From assembly GCA_002403375.1 (NCBI GenBank), contig DHHQ01000008.1, positions 1-38,269 on the forward strand: DNA of 38,269 bases. The letters are read 5' to 3'. A program made the translations under genes and the position numbers. The stretch is from Thiobacillus denitrificans (GTDB lineage Bacteria > Pseudomonadota > Gammaproteobacteria > Burkholderiales > Thiobacillaceae). The stretch's first letter is position 1; the number at the start of each line of letters is the position of its first letter. Below are positions 15,254-22,655 of this stretch, one piece after another. The notes beneath the pieces were generated by a model. The model worked only from the letters and a program-made list of their open reading frames with translations. It was not told the DNA's origin and searched no databases.

Positions 15254-16323
15254 TTTTCCTGCTGCCGGGCGAGCGCCCATGCCACGTGTTCGCGCACCAG
15301 CTCCGACGGATGGTCGGCGCGGGTGAGCAGTGCGGCGCGGATCCCGGCCGAGGGCGGCGCATTGCCGAGCGCCACGGCAAGGTTGCGCAGCCAGCGCACG
15401 TGCCCGATGCGGCGGATCGGCGAGCCCGCAAGCCGCTCGTCGAATTCCGTCTCGCTCCAGGCGAACAGGTCGGCCAGGCGTGCGCTGTCGAGACCGTTCC
15501 TGACGGCGAAATCCGGCAGTGCCGCGGTCTGCGCGAAGCGGTTCCACGGACACACCAGCTGACAGTCGTCGCAGCCGTAGATGCGGTTGCCGATCAGCGG
15601 GCGCAGCTCGACCGGGATGCTGCCCTTGAGTTCGATCGTGAGATACGAGATGCAGCGCCGCGCGTCGAGCGAGTAGGGCGCGACGATCGCCTGCGTCGGG
15701 CAGACGTCGAGGCAGGCGCGGCAGGTGCCGCAGTGGCCGGCTTCGGGCGCGTCGACCGGCAACGGCAGGTCGGTGTAGATCTCGCCGAGGAAGAACCACG
15801 AGCCGTGCTGGCGGTTCAGCAGCAGCGTGTGCTTGCCGCGCCAGCCGAGCCCTGATTTCGTCGCGAGCTCGACCTCCATCACCGGCGCGCTGTCGGTGAA
15901 GACGCGGTAATGGTGCTCGCCGGCCGCGGCGCCGATCTTCTCGGCCAGCGCCTGCAGGCGGTTGCGCAGCACCTTGTGGTAGTCGCGGCCGAGCGCGTAG
16001 CGCGAGACGTAGGCGGCCTCGGCGTCGGCCAGCACCGCATGCGCGTCTGCCGCGACCGGCGGGAAGTAGTCGACCCGGGCGCTGATGACGCGGAGGGTTC
16101 CGGGCACGAGTTCGGCGGGACGGCTGCGCTTGGTGCCGTGCGCCGCCATATAATCCATCTCGCCATGAAACCCCCGATCCAGCCACGCGTGCAAGCCCGC
16201 CTCTGCCGCGGCGAGGTCGCCGTCGGCGATGCCGACCGCGGCGAACCCGAGTTCGCGCCCCCAGCGCTTGATCTGTTCCGCCAGACGGCTTAGCTCAGGT
16301 TTATTAAGATCCTGCTCATGCAT
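15250..16323 (-). CDS. queG: Epoxyqueuosine reductase
   Basis: Cobalamin-dependent, iron-sulfur enzyme catalysing the last step of queuosine synthesis on tRNA. The product is 357 residues. The N-terminal cobalamin-binding domain has WGRELGFAAVGIADGDL and a conserved Asp in FTDSAPVMEVELA. Two 4Fe-4S cluster motifs follow: CGTCRACLDVCPTQAI and CDDCQLVCPWN. A HEAT-like tail closes the protein. The start MHEQDLNKPEL at 16323 fits the family. It abuts the start of divergent tsaE, and the two start codons form one ATGCAT palindrome. A TATCAT box lies 7 bases before the ATG and no ribosome site is seen, so a leaderless message is possible. Confidence 0.95.
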   Translation of the reverse strand: MHEQDLNKPELSRLAEQIKRWGRELGFAAVGIADGDLAAAEAGLHAWLDRGFHGEMDYMAAHGTKRSRPAELVPGTLRVISARVDYFPPVAADAHAVLADAEAAYVSRYALGRDYHKVLRNRLQALAEKIGAAAGEHHYRVFTDSAPVMEVELATKSGLGWRGKHTLLLNRQHGSWFFLGEIYTDLPLPVDAPEAGHCGTCRACLDVCPTQAIVAPYSLDARRCISYLTIELKGSIPVELRPLIGNRIYGCDDCQLVCPWNRFAQTAALPDFAVRNGLDSARLADLFAWSETEFDERLAGSPIRRIGHVRWLRNLAVALGNAPPSAGIRAALLTRADHPSELVREHVAWALARQQEN

Positions 16324-16803
16324 AGAGACGATGATACCGTGCGCTGCCGTCGCCATCTGGCCGACGAGGCCGCGACGCTGGCATTCGGCGCACAACTGGC
16401 GCGGGAACTCGTTCCCGGCATGACTCTCTACCTCGAGGGCGACCTCGGCGCGGGCAAGACGACGCTGGTTCGCGGGATGCTGCGGGCGCTCGGATATGCA
16501 GGTCGCGTGAAAAGTCCGACCTACACGCTGGCAGAAACCTATGGCCTCGAAGCGTTTGATCTGTATCATTTTGACCTATATCGTATGCACGACCCGCGCG
16601 AATGGCTGGACGCCGGGTTCCGCGAGGTCGGCGACGGCCGCACGGTGAGCCTGATCGAGTGGCCCGAGAAGGCGGCCGGATGGCTGCCCGCGCCGGACGT
16701 GATCGTTCGCCTGACGATCACGGACGACGCGCGGGAAATCGAATGCGAGGCGGCAAGCTCGCGCGGCGCACATTACCTGGAGGCATGTTGCACGCCCTGC
16801 TGA
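16318..16803 (+). CDS. tsaE: tRNA threonylcarbamoyladenosine ATPase TsaE
   Basis: ATPase of the TsaBDE complex that makes t6A37 on tRNAs reading ANN codons. The product is 161 residues. Walker A is LEGDLGAGKTTLVRG (about 39-53), followed by KSPTYTLAETY and FDLYRMHDPREWLDAGFRE, both family motifs, and LIEWPEKA. The start is ATG at 16318; GTG at 16339 is an alternative that still leaves the whole domain. No ribosome site is visible, and TAAGAT ends 7 bases before the ATG. It overlaps amiC by 19 bases; that pairing is common in proteobacteria. Confidence 0.94.
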   Translation: MHRDDDTVRCRRHLADEAATLAFGAQLARELVPGMTLYLEGDLGAGKTTLVRGMLRALGYAGRVKSPTYTLAETYGLEAFDLYHFDLYRMHDPREWLDAGFREVGDGRTVSLIEWPEKAAGWLPAPDVIVRLTITDDAREIECEAASSRGAHYLEACCTPC

Positions 16804-17990
16804 AACTCTTCCTGCTGAGCTGTCTGCTGGTGCCGGCCTGGGCGCAGGCGCTGCAGTTGTCCGCCAGCCGGCTGTGGCCGTCGCCCGACTACACGCGCAT
16901 CACGCTGGAAGCCGCGGAGCCCGTCGCGTACAAGCACTTCACCCTGGCGAATCCCGAGCGGCTGGTCATCGACCTCGAGGGCGTCGAGCCCGGCGCCGCG
17001 CTCGACCTGCTGGCGGGACAGCTGGCGGCGGACGATCCCTACATCGGCGCGATCCGGGTCGGGGTGAACCGGCCAGGGGTGGTTCGCCTGGTGCTCGATC
17101 TGAAGGCCCCTGTGAAGCCGTCGGTGTTCCAGTTGGCTCCGCTGGGGCAGTACGGCCACCGGCTGGTGGTCGACCTTTACCCGGCGCAGGATGCCGTCGC
17201 CGACGCCGCCCGGCCGGCCGTGAAGCCGATCGACGCGGCGCAGCCTGCCCGGCCGGTGGCGCCGCAGTACGAGCGCCTGATCACGGTGGCGATCGACGCC
17301 GGCCACGGCGGCGAGGACCCGGGCGCCATCGGTGCCAAGGGCTCGCGCGAGAAGGACGTCACGCTGGCGATTGCGAAGAAGCTCAAGCAGAAGATCGACG
17401 CGCAGAAGAACATGCACGCCGTGCTGATCCGCGACGGCGACTACTTCGTGCCGCTCGCCCAGCGCGTTTCCAAGGCGCGCGCGGTGAAAGCCGACCTCTT
17501 CATGTCGATCCACGCCGACGCCTTCATCAAGCCGCACGCGCGCGGCTCGTCGGTGTTCGCCCTGTCGGAGAACGGCGCGACCTCGGTCGCCGCACGCTGG
17601 CTCGCCAGGAAGGAGAACGAGGCCGACCTGGTGGGGGGCGTCAACATCGACGTCGAGGATCCCTTCCTCAAGCGCACCCTGATCGACCTGTCGCAGACGG
17701 CCACCATCAACGACAGCCTGAAGCTCGGTCATGCCGTCCTGAAGGCGATGGGCAACGTCAACACGCTGCACAAGGCGCAGGTCGAGCAGGCGGGCTTCGC
17801 CGTGCTCAAGGCGCCCGACATTCCGTCGATCCTGATCGAGACCGCGTTCATCTCCAATCCGGAAGAAGAAAAGCGCCTCAACGACCCCGGCTACCAGGAC
17901 AAGATGGTCGACGCGATCGTGAGCGGCGTCGTGAACTATTTCGACAAGCATCCGCTGACGGCGCCCTCGCGGCTGACGCGCAATCCATGA
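16785..17990 (+). CDS. amiC: N-acetylmuramoyl-L-alanine amidase AmiC
   Basis: Periplasmic zinc amidase that splits septal peptidoglycan for daughter-cell separation. The product is 401 residues. A signal peptide covers about 1-22 (LFLLSCLLVPAWAQA). An AMIN domain spans about 25-130, seen as SRLWPSPDYTRITLEA and NPERLVIDLEGV. After an Ala/Pro linker the Amidase_3 domain covers about 165-390, with zinc-site residues in IDAGHGGEDPGAIG, SREKDVTLAIAKKL and SIHADAF, and the catalytic Glu in LIETAFISN. It starts inside the end of tsaE after a CTGGAGG-like site, and its stop overlaps the hemerythrin start. Confidence 0.95.
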   Translation: MLHALLKLFLLSCLLVPAWAQALQLSASRLWPSPDYTRITLEAAEPVAYKHFTLANPERLVIDLEGVEPGAALDLLAGQLAADDPYIGAIRVGVNRPGVVRLVLDLKAPVKPSVFQLAPLGQYGHRLVVDLYPAQDAVADAARPAVKPIDAAQPARPVAPQYERLITVAIDAGHGGEDPGAIGAKGSREKDVTLAIAKKLKQKIDAQKNMHAVLIRDGDYFVPLAQRVSKARAVKADLFMSIHADAFIKPHARGSSVFALSENGATSVAARWLARKENEADLVGGVNIDVEDPFLKRTLIDLSQTATINDSLKLGHAVLKAMGNVNTLHKAQVEQAGFAVLKAPDIPSILIETAFISNPEEEKRLNDPGYQDKMVDAIVSGVVNYFDKHPLTAPSRLTRNP

Positions 17991-18526
17991 CGGCCAGCCT
18001 GCTGGGTGCGGCGGCCCCGGGTTTCGAGCGGCCGCTGGAGGTGCTTGAGGCCTGCCACGCACGCATCGCCCGCCAGTGCGACACCCTAGACAGGCTGCTC
18101 GCGCATCTGCCCGCGCACGGTGCGGACGCCCAGGCGCAGCAGGCGGCACGCGCGGTGCTGGCCTACTTCGACACCGCGGCGGTGCACCACCACGACGACG
18201 AGGAACGCAACCTGTTTCCGCTGCTGGAAGAAGCCGGCGCGCCGGGTGCCTGCGACCTGGTGGAGACGCTGACGCTCGAGCACGAGGAGCAGGCCCTGCT
18301 GTGGCGCCGCCTGCGCGCCGAGCTCATCGCAATCGAAGCGGGCGCCGCGGCCGCGCTCGACGCGGCGCTGGCGGGCCGTTTCGTCGCCCTGCAGCGCAGC
18401 CACCTGGAATTCGAGAACACCCACGTGCTGCCGCTGGCGCGCCGGACGCTCGGCGCCGCCGAACTCGAGCGCCTGGGCCGCGCCATGGCGGCGCGGCGCG
18501 GCGTGCCTTACCCGGCGCAGTCATGA
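17987..18526 (+). CDS. Hemerythrin HHE domain protein
   Basis: Predicted cytoplasmic four-helix di-iron protein of 179 residues. Iron-ligand motifs run in order: an early His in CHARI, AVHHHDDEERNLFP, LEHEEQALLWRRLR, and SHLEFENTHVLPLA. The family covers oxygen or nitric-oxide sensing, iron-sulfur repair and metal storage; which applies here is unknown. Both ends overlap neighbours by an ATGA (amiC stop and mutL start), so it is translationally coupled within amiC-mutL. Confidence 0.88.
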   Translation: MTASLLGAAAPGFERPLEVLEACHARIARQCDTLDRLLAHLPAHGADAQAQQAARAVLAYFDTAAVHHHDDEERNLFPLLEEAGAPGACDLVETLTLEHEEQALLWRRLRAELIAIEAGAAAALDAALAGRFVALQRSHLEFENTHVLPLARRTLGAAELERLGRAMAARRGVPYPAQS

Positions 18527-20307
18527 GCATCCGCGTCCTGCCCGACGTGCTGATTTCGCAGATCGCGGCCGGCGAGGTCGTCGAGCGCCCGGCGTCGGCG
18601 CTGAAGGAGATCCTGGAAAACAGCCTCGACGCCGGCGCCACCGACATCCAGGTCGATCTGGAGCAGGGCGGGATCAAGCGCATCCGCGTCGCCGACAACG
18701 GCGGCGGCGTCCCGCGCGAAGAGCTCGCGCTCGCGCTGACCCGTCACGCCACCAGCAAGATCGCCAGCCTCGCCGACCTCGAGCAGGTCGCGAGCCTCGG
18801 CTTTCGCGGCGAGGCGCTGGCGTCGATCGCCGCCATCGCGCGGGTGCAGCTCGTGAGCCGCAGTTCGGCCGCCGAGCACGCCTGGGCGATCCAGGCGGAA
18901 GGCGGCCGGCTGGGCGAACCGGCGCCGGCGGCGCGGGCGCCCGGCACCACGATCGACATCCAGGACCTGTTCTTCAACACCCCGGCGCGGCGCAAGTTCC
19001 TCAAGACCGAGGCGACCGAATACGCCCACTGCGCCGAGGCCGTCCGGCGGCTGGCGCTGGCGAACCCGCAGGTCGCGTTCACGCTCACGCACAACGGGCG
19101 CGTGCAGCTGCGGCTCAACGTCGAGCCTGCGGCGGCACGCGTGCGGCACGTGCTGGGCGACGCATTCGAGACGAACACGGTCGCGGTCGACGCCGCTGCC
19201 GGCCCGCTCCGGCTCAGCGGCTGGGTCGTGCGGCCGAGCGCCGCAACGGCGAGCCGCGACGGCCAGCACGTGTTCGTCAACGGCCGCTACGTGCGCGACA
19301 AGCTCATCGTCCATGCGCTCAAGGAGGCCTACCGGGACGTGCTGCACCACCAGTTGAACCCGGCGTACTGCCTGTTCCTCAACCTGCCGCCCGAGCTGGT
19401 CGACGTCAACGTGCATCCGGCCAAGACCGAGATCCGCTTCCGCGACAGCCGCGGCGTGCACCAGTTCCTGTTCCACGCGGTGGAACGCATGCTGGCGGCG
19501 CCGGCTGCCGGTGCCGGCGAGACCGCCCCGCCTCCCTCGCTGCCGTCCGTGCCGGGGAGAGCCGTGCCGCAGCAGGCGGCGATGCCGCTGCAGGTGAGCG
19601 AAGCGATGGCATTCTATGCGCCGCTTGCGGCGCATCCATCGAGCGGCGCGCCACTTGGCCAGGATTCAGGGCGTGTGGTTGCGCCTGCGGCGCAGCCGTT
19701 GCCCGCGGCGGGCGAGGGCGATGCGCCGCCGCTCGGCTATGCGCTGGGACAGCTGCACGGCGTCTACGTGCTGGCGCAGAACGCGCAGGGGCTGGTGCTG
19801 GTCGACATGCATGCGGCGCACGAGCGCGTCGTCTACGAGAAGCTCAAGGCCGCACTCGACGCACGCGCAGTGCCGGCGCAGACGCTGCTGATTCCGGTCG
19901 CGCTCACGGTCGACGCGCGCGACGTCGCCGAAATCAGTCCGCACCTCGACGCGCTTTCGGAAATCGGCTTCGAGCTCTCGGTCACCTCGCCGACCTCGGT
20001 CGCGGTGCGCTCGGTGCCATGGCTCCTGAAGGACGCCGACCCGGTCGAGCTCACCCGAGCCGTGCTTGCCGAAGTCGCCGAATTCGGCGTCGGGCGCCTG
20101 CTGGCCGAACGACGCAACGAGTTGCTGGCGACGCTCGCCTGCCACGGCGCGGTGCGCGCCAACCGCCGCCTCACGCTTCCGGAGATGAATGCGCTGCTGC
20201 GCGAGATGGAGGCCACCGAGCGGGCGGGGCAGTGCAACCACGGACGACCCACCTGGTTCCAGCTGGGCCTGCGGGAGCTCGATTCGATGTTCATGCGCGG
20301 CCGCTGA
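18523..20307 (+). CDS. mutL: DNA mismatch repair protein MutL
   Basis: Mismatch-repair ATPase linking MutS to strand incision. The product is 594 residues. GHKL ATPase motifs are present: LENSLDAG with catalytic Glu32, VADNGGG, and GFRGEALASI. A variable linker covers about 330-400. The C-terminal dimerisation domain has DMHAAHERVVYE (428-439), matching the DQHAxxExxxxE endonuclease motif with Gln changed to Met, plus ACH (539-541) and CNHGRP (571-576). This suggests intrinsic nicking activity, unlike E. coli MutL, which relies on MutH. The start overlaps the hemerythrin stop. miaA, often adjacent, is 3.4 kb away. Confidence 0.96.
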   Translation: MSIRVLPDVLISQIAAGEVVERPASALKEILENSLDAGATDIQVDLEQGGIKRIRVADNGGGVPREELALALTRHATSKIASLADLEQVASLGFRGEALASIAAIARVQLVSRSSAAEHAWAIQAEGGRLGEPAPAARAPGTTIDIQDLFFNTPARRKFLKTEATEYAHCAEAVRRLALANPQVAFTLTHNGRVQLRLNVEPAAARVRHVLGDAFETNTVAVDAAAGPLRLSGWVVRPSAATASRDGQHVFVNGRYVRDKLIVHALKEAYRDVLHHQLNPAYCLFLNLPPELVDVNVHPAKTEIRFRDSRGVHQFLFHAVERMLAAPAAGAGETAPPPSLPSVPGRAVPQQAAMPLQVSEAMAFYAPLAAHPSSGAPLGQDSGRVVAPAAQPLPAAGEGDAPPLGYALGQLHGVYVLAQNAQGLVLVDMHAAHERVVYEKLKAALDARAVPAQTLLIPVALTVDARDVAEISPHLDALSEIGFELSVTSPTSVAVRSVPWLLKDADPVELTRAVLAEVAEFGVGRLLAERRNELLATLACHGAVRANRRLTLPEMNALLREMEATERAGQCNHGRPTWFQLGLRELDSMFMRGR

Positions 20308-20329
20308 ACCGGCGGCCGGCAGTTTTGGC

Positions 20330-20335
20330 TATAAT
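20330..20335 (+). promoter_or_regulatory. -10 box upstream of the S24 gene
   Basis: A perfect TATAAT (20330-20335) lies 23 bases after the mutL stop and 35 bases before the S24 ATG. No good -35 is seen at 16-18 bases, so it is either a weak promoter or needs an activator. Confidence 0.55.
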
Positions 20336-20370
20336 CCCGAGCTAATTAGTCAGGTATTGACGGAACCCCC

Positions 20371-20724
20371 ATGAACGAACGCAAGACCATTCCCATCCAG
20401 GAAATCAACGAGGCCAGCAACTGTGCCGGATCCGAGCCGTATGCCCTGATGGTGCTCGGCGATTCCATGATGCCCGAGTTCGAGGAAGGCGAAATCATCG
20501 TCGTCGAGCCCTCTGGGCTCGTGAAGGACGGCTCCTACGTCGTCGCCTACGTCAACGACGAGTACATCTTCCGCCAGATCGTGAAGCGCGACGACGGGTG
20601 GATGCTGAAGCCGCTCAACCCGCTGTACGACAACATCCCGGTGGCCGACATCGACGTCGCCAAGGGCGTGGTGATCATGAAGAAGAAGCCCGGCAAGCGC
20701 AGCGAGCAGAAGCGCTACATCTGA
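20371..20724 (+). CDS. Standalone S24 (LexA/UmuD-type) peptidase core
   Basis: The product is 117 residues, essentially only the LexA/UmuD catalytic fold. The nucleophile is Ser32 in LGDSMMPEFEEGEIIVVEP, and the general-base Lys72 lies in RQIVKRDDGWMLKPLNPLYD, 40 residues on (37 in LexA). There is no helix-turn-helix, so it is not a LexA repressor. An Ala-Gly pair at 19-20 is too close to Ser32 to act as a LexA-like self-cleavage site. It could be a protease on another substrate, a UmuD-like accessory protein, or an inactive relative. It has its own TATAAT and only a weak ribosome site. The SOR-like gene follows after 154 bases. Confidence 0.82.
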   Translation: MNERKTIPIQEINEASNCAGSEPYALMVLGDSMMPEFEEGEIIVVEPSGLVKDGSYVVAYVNDEYIFRQIVKRDDGWMLKPLNPLYDNIPVADIDVAKGVVIMKKKPGKRSEQKRYI

Positions 20725-20809
20725 GCGTGACGCACAAGGCCCTGATTCGGAAGTGGAATTTGATTGATACAATTTATTTATCTGGCCATCAACCATTTGA
20801 ATAAAGTAG

Positions 20810-20837
20810 TTGACCAATTTACTCAGGTATGTAGACT
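20810..20837 (+). promoter_or_regulatory. Promoter of the SOR-like gene
   Basis: TTGACC (20810-20815) and TAGACT (20832-20837) are 16 bases apart, inside a block (about 20750-20835) far richer in A and T than its surroundings. A second -10-like TACAAT (20768-20773) lies upstream without a good -35. TCAAC (20789-20793) and GTTGA (20809-20813) form an inverted repeat overlapping the -35, a possible operator. The ribosome site AGGAGAG precedes the ATG at 20879. Confidence 0.5.
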
Positions 20838-20878
20838 GGAGGCGTAGTTCATACCCTTCAATCAACAGGAGAGAAACC

Positions 20879-21334
20879 ATGAGTGGACTGATCGCTAATT
20901 TTCCGACCGACGGCATCGTGACCATCAACCGGGTGATCCTGAAGCCCGAATACACCGTGGACGACCTGCAGGAGCGCGTGGCCTTCCTGTGCGAGAACGT
21001 CAAGACCTACCATTCCGATACCGGCTTCGTCGGCGGCTTCGTCGCCCTGAACTCGGGCATGGTGTCGAACGAGGGGTCGACCATCGGCCAGGCGGTCGAG
21101 AGCCCGATGAAAGGGAAGGAGGCGCTGATCGTGACCTTCTGGAAGACCTTCGACGAGCACGAGAAATCGCACCGTTCGGAAACCTTCCAGCCGCTGTTCG
21201 AGAAAGTGCTCGAACTGTGCGAGAACGGCAACGAGGAGATCGCCTACGAGATGCTGTGGTCCGGCAAGGCCTACGGTCCCGAGGAGATCGAGGCCGCGCG
21301 CAAGGCCAAGGAACAGTACGCTCACGCGGCGTAA
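20879..21334 (+). CDS. Small alpha/beta-barrel protein resembling one sulfur oxygenase reductase domain
   Basis: The product is 151 residues and I do not recognise a standard family. The order of elements (strand, helix with Cys38, TGFVGGF strand, a Gly/Ser-rich loop, VTFWKTFDEHEKSHR, then a helix with LFEKVLELC) resembles one half of sulfur oxygenase reductase (SOR), recalled as GFVGF, TFWKDWKDHEEMHR and LFRLC. The HxxxH pair His94/His98 would match SOR iron ligands His86/His90; Cys38 and Cys114 fall near Cys31 and Cys101. Glu119 or Glu120 might be the third ligand. SOR itself is about 310 residues with two such domains. A plain ABM-type dimeric barrel without metal is the alternative. It has a strong promoter, ribosome site and terminator, suggesting a highly expressed single gene. 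Confidence 0.75.
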   Translation: MSGLIANFPTDGIVTINRVILKPEYTVDDLQERVAFLCENVKTYHSDTGFVGGFVALNSGMVSNEGSTIGQAVESPMKGKEALIVTFWKTFDEHEKSHRSETFQPLFEKVLELCENGNEEIAYEMLWSGKAYGPEEIEAARKAKEQYAHAA

Positions 21335-21353
21335 GACCTGACGCAGGCAGACA

Positions 21354-21381
21354 AACGGCGGGGGAACCCGCCGTTTTTTTT
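21354..21381 (+). terminator. Intrinsic terminator of the SOR-like gene
   Basis: AACGGCGGG (21354-21362) pairs with CCCGCCGTT (21367-21375) around a GGAA tetraloop, followed by eight T (21374-21381). It lies 20 bases after the stop codon and is a textbook rho-independent terminator. Confidence 0.93.
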
Positions 21382-21709
21382 GTCCCGACCGGATGGAGGG
21401 GGCGCACGCTTCGCGTGTCCGCTCCTGAAACGTCGGGCGGCGCGCGCCGAACGGCTCGGGGGTTTCGGCCTAAGATGACCATTGAAGAAGGCGGGCTGCC
21501 CAATAAGCCGGGCGCAATGGAGAAGCCCGCTGTGGCAAGCCGGCCAGCGCGATGTCCCGCGGCTGATGCCGGGTTCTGGATGCAGCAGGGGCCACGCTGA
21601 ACCGGTTCACCAGGCGGCTCTGACGCCGGCTTGCGCACGCTGCCCCGAGTCACCGTTGCCGGGCGAGGACAGATCTGTGTTTGACGACACCGCTGGTCGA
21701 CTTTATCTG
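21382..21709 (+). other. Intergenic region before the DUF3943-like gene
   Basis: The gap is 328 bases with no gene I can support; open frames here lack starts or ribosome sites and have no recognisable products. TTGACG (21681-21686) and TTATCT (21703-21708) look like a promoter, but the -10 box abuts the ATG at 21710, which does not fit. No terminator, repeat or known RNA is seen. Confidence 0.5.
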
Positions 21710-22600
21710 ATGCGAACGTGCCGCAGCTTCGTCTTCAGCCTGGCATGCGTTGTTTGCTGCCTTCCGGACGCTGCGGTGGCCGGGCGTGCTGGTGCCGGTC
21801 CGGCTGGCCTCAACGAGGCGGCCTGGGATGCGGCCTCGCCGCTGGCGCCGCATGCGCATTTCCTCGCCCACGGCCTTCTGACGCAGGAAGGTGCGGCCGG
21901 ACGGCGGGACGGCTATGACTGGCGCAGCGTACCGCCAAGCCCGCCGGACTGGCGCGGCGTCCGCCGCGACACGGCGTATTTTCTCGGCTACCAGTTTGTT
22001 GCCATCGCCGTGCTGTACGTTGCGCCCGAGAGCATTTCCGGCTGGAGCGACGAGCAGAAGGAAGGCTACGATTTCGACAAGTGGCGCAACAACGTCAGCG
22101 AGCCGGTCTGGGACGAAGACAGGTGGTGGATCAATTATCTCCTGCATCCCTACTGGGGAGGCGCCTACTACATCAGGGCTCGCGAGCGGGGGTTGGACCG
22201 GACCCAGTCATTCTGGTTTTCCGCCTTGATATCGGCGCTTTTCGAATACGGCGCGGAAGCGCTGGCCGAGCCGGTGTCGGCTCAGGATTTGGTGGTCACG
22301 CCGGTCGGAGGTTTTCTCGTCGGCGAGTATCTGTTTTCGCCGCTGCGGGAACGCATCCGCGCCAAACCGGGAGCGCTCGACTGGTCGGACAAGGCGATCC
22401 TGGTCGCGACCGATCCCCTCGGGGCGATCAACGCCGGGATCGACGATTTTCTCGGCGTGGAATCCAAGCTGACGTGGCAACCGATAGGTGTGCAAAGCGC
22501 AACTTACCCCTCGCAGGCCAGCCGCCTGGATGCCGTTCCGACAGGCCTCGCACGCGGCGTGGTGCCGGCATGGGGCGTGCAACTACGGATCGACTGGTAG
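21710..22600 (+). CDS. DUF3943-like exported protein
   Basis: Predicted envelope protein of 296 residues. The N terminus looks like a signal peptide with two adjacent Cys (SLACVVCCLPDAAVAG). The core has HPYWGGAYYIRARERGLDRTQ, an aromatic ISALFEYGAEALAEPVSAQD and VTPVGGFLVGEYLF. This pattern of a His-Pro segment, then an E-x-x-x-E helix, then TxxGG is what I recall of DUF3943; the assignment is tentative and the function unknown. No ribosome site precedes the ATG at 21710, so the start is uncertain. It stands alone and converges with the aldolase gene. Confidence 0.65.
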   Translation: MRTCRSFVFSLACVVCCLPDAAVAGRAGAGPAGLNEAAWDAASPLAPHAHFLAHGLLTQEGAAGRRDGYDWRSVPPSPPDWRGVRRDTAYFLGYQFVAIAVLYVAPESISGWSDEQKEGYDFDKWRNNVSEPVWDEDRWWINYLLHPYWGGAYYIRARERGLDRTQSFWFSALISALFEYGAEALAEPVSAQDLVVTPVGGFLVGEYLFSPLRERIRAKPGALDWSDKAILVATDPLGAINAGIDDFLGVESKLTWQPIGVQSATYPSQASRLDAVPTGLARGVVPAWGVQLRIDW

Positions 22601-22655
22601 CGTCGTCAAGGGCGCGCTGCCCGATTCCGGCGGCTGAAGCGGGGCAGGCGGACGC

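Noticed and set aside
20371..20724. LexA repressor
   Set aside because: There is no helix-turn-helix domain and the product is only 117 residues; it has just the S24 catalytic core.
21681..21708. TTGACG-16-TTATCT promoter before the DUF3943-like gene
   Set aside because: The -10 box ends 1 base before the ATG at 21710, so transcription would start inside the signal peptide codons; no later start would keep the signal peptide.
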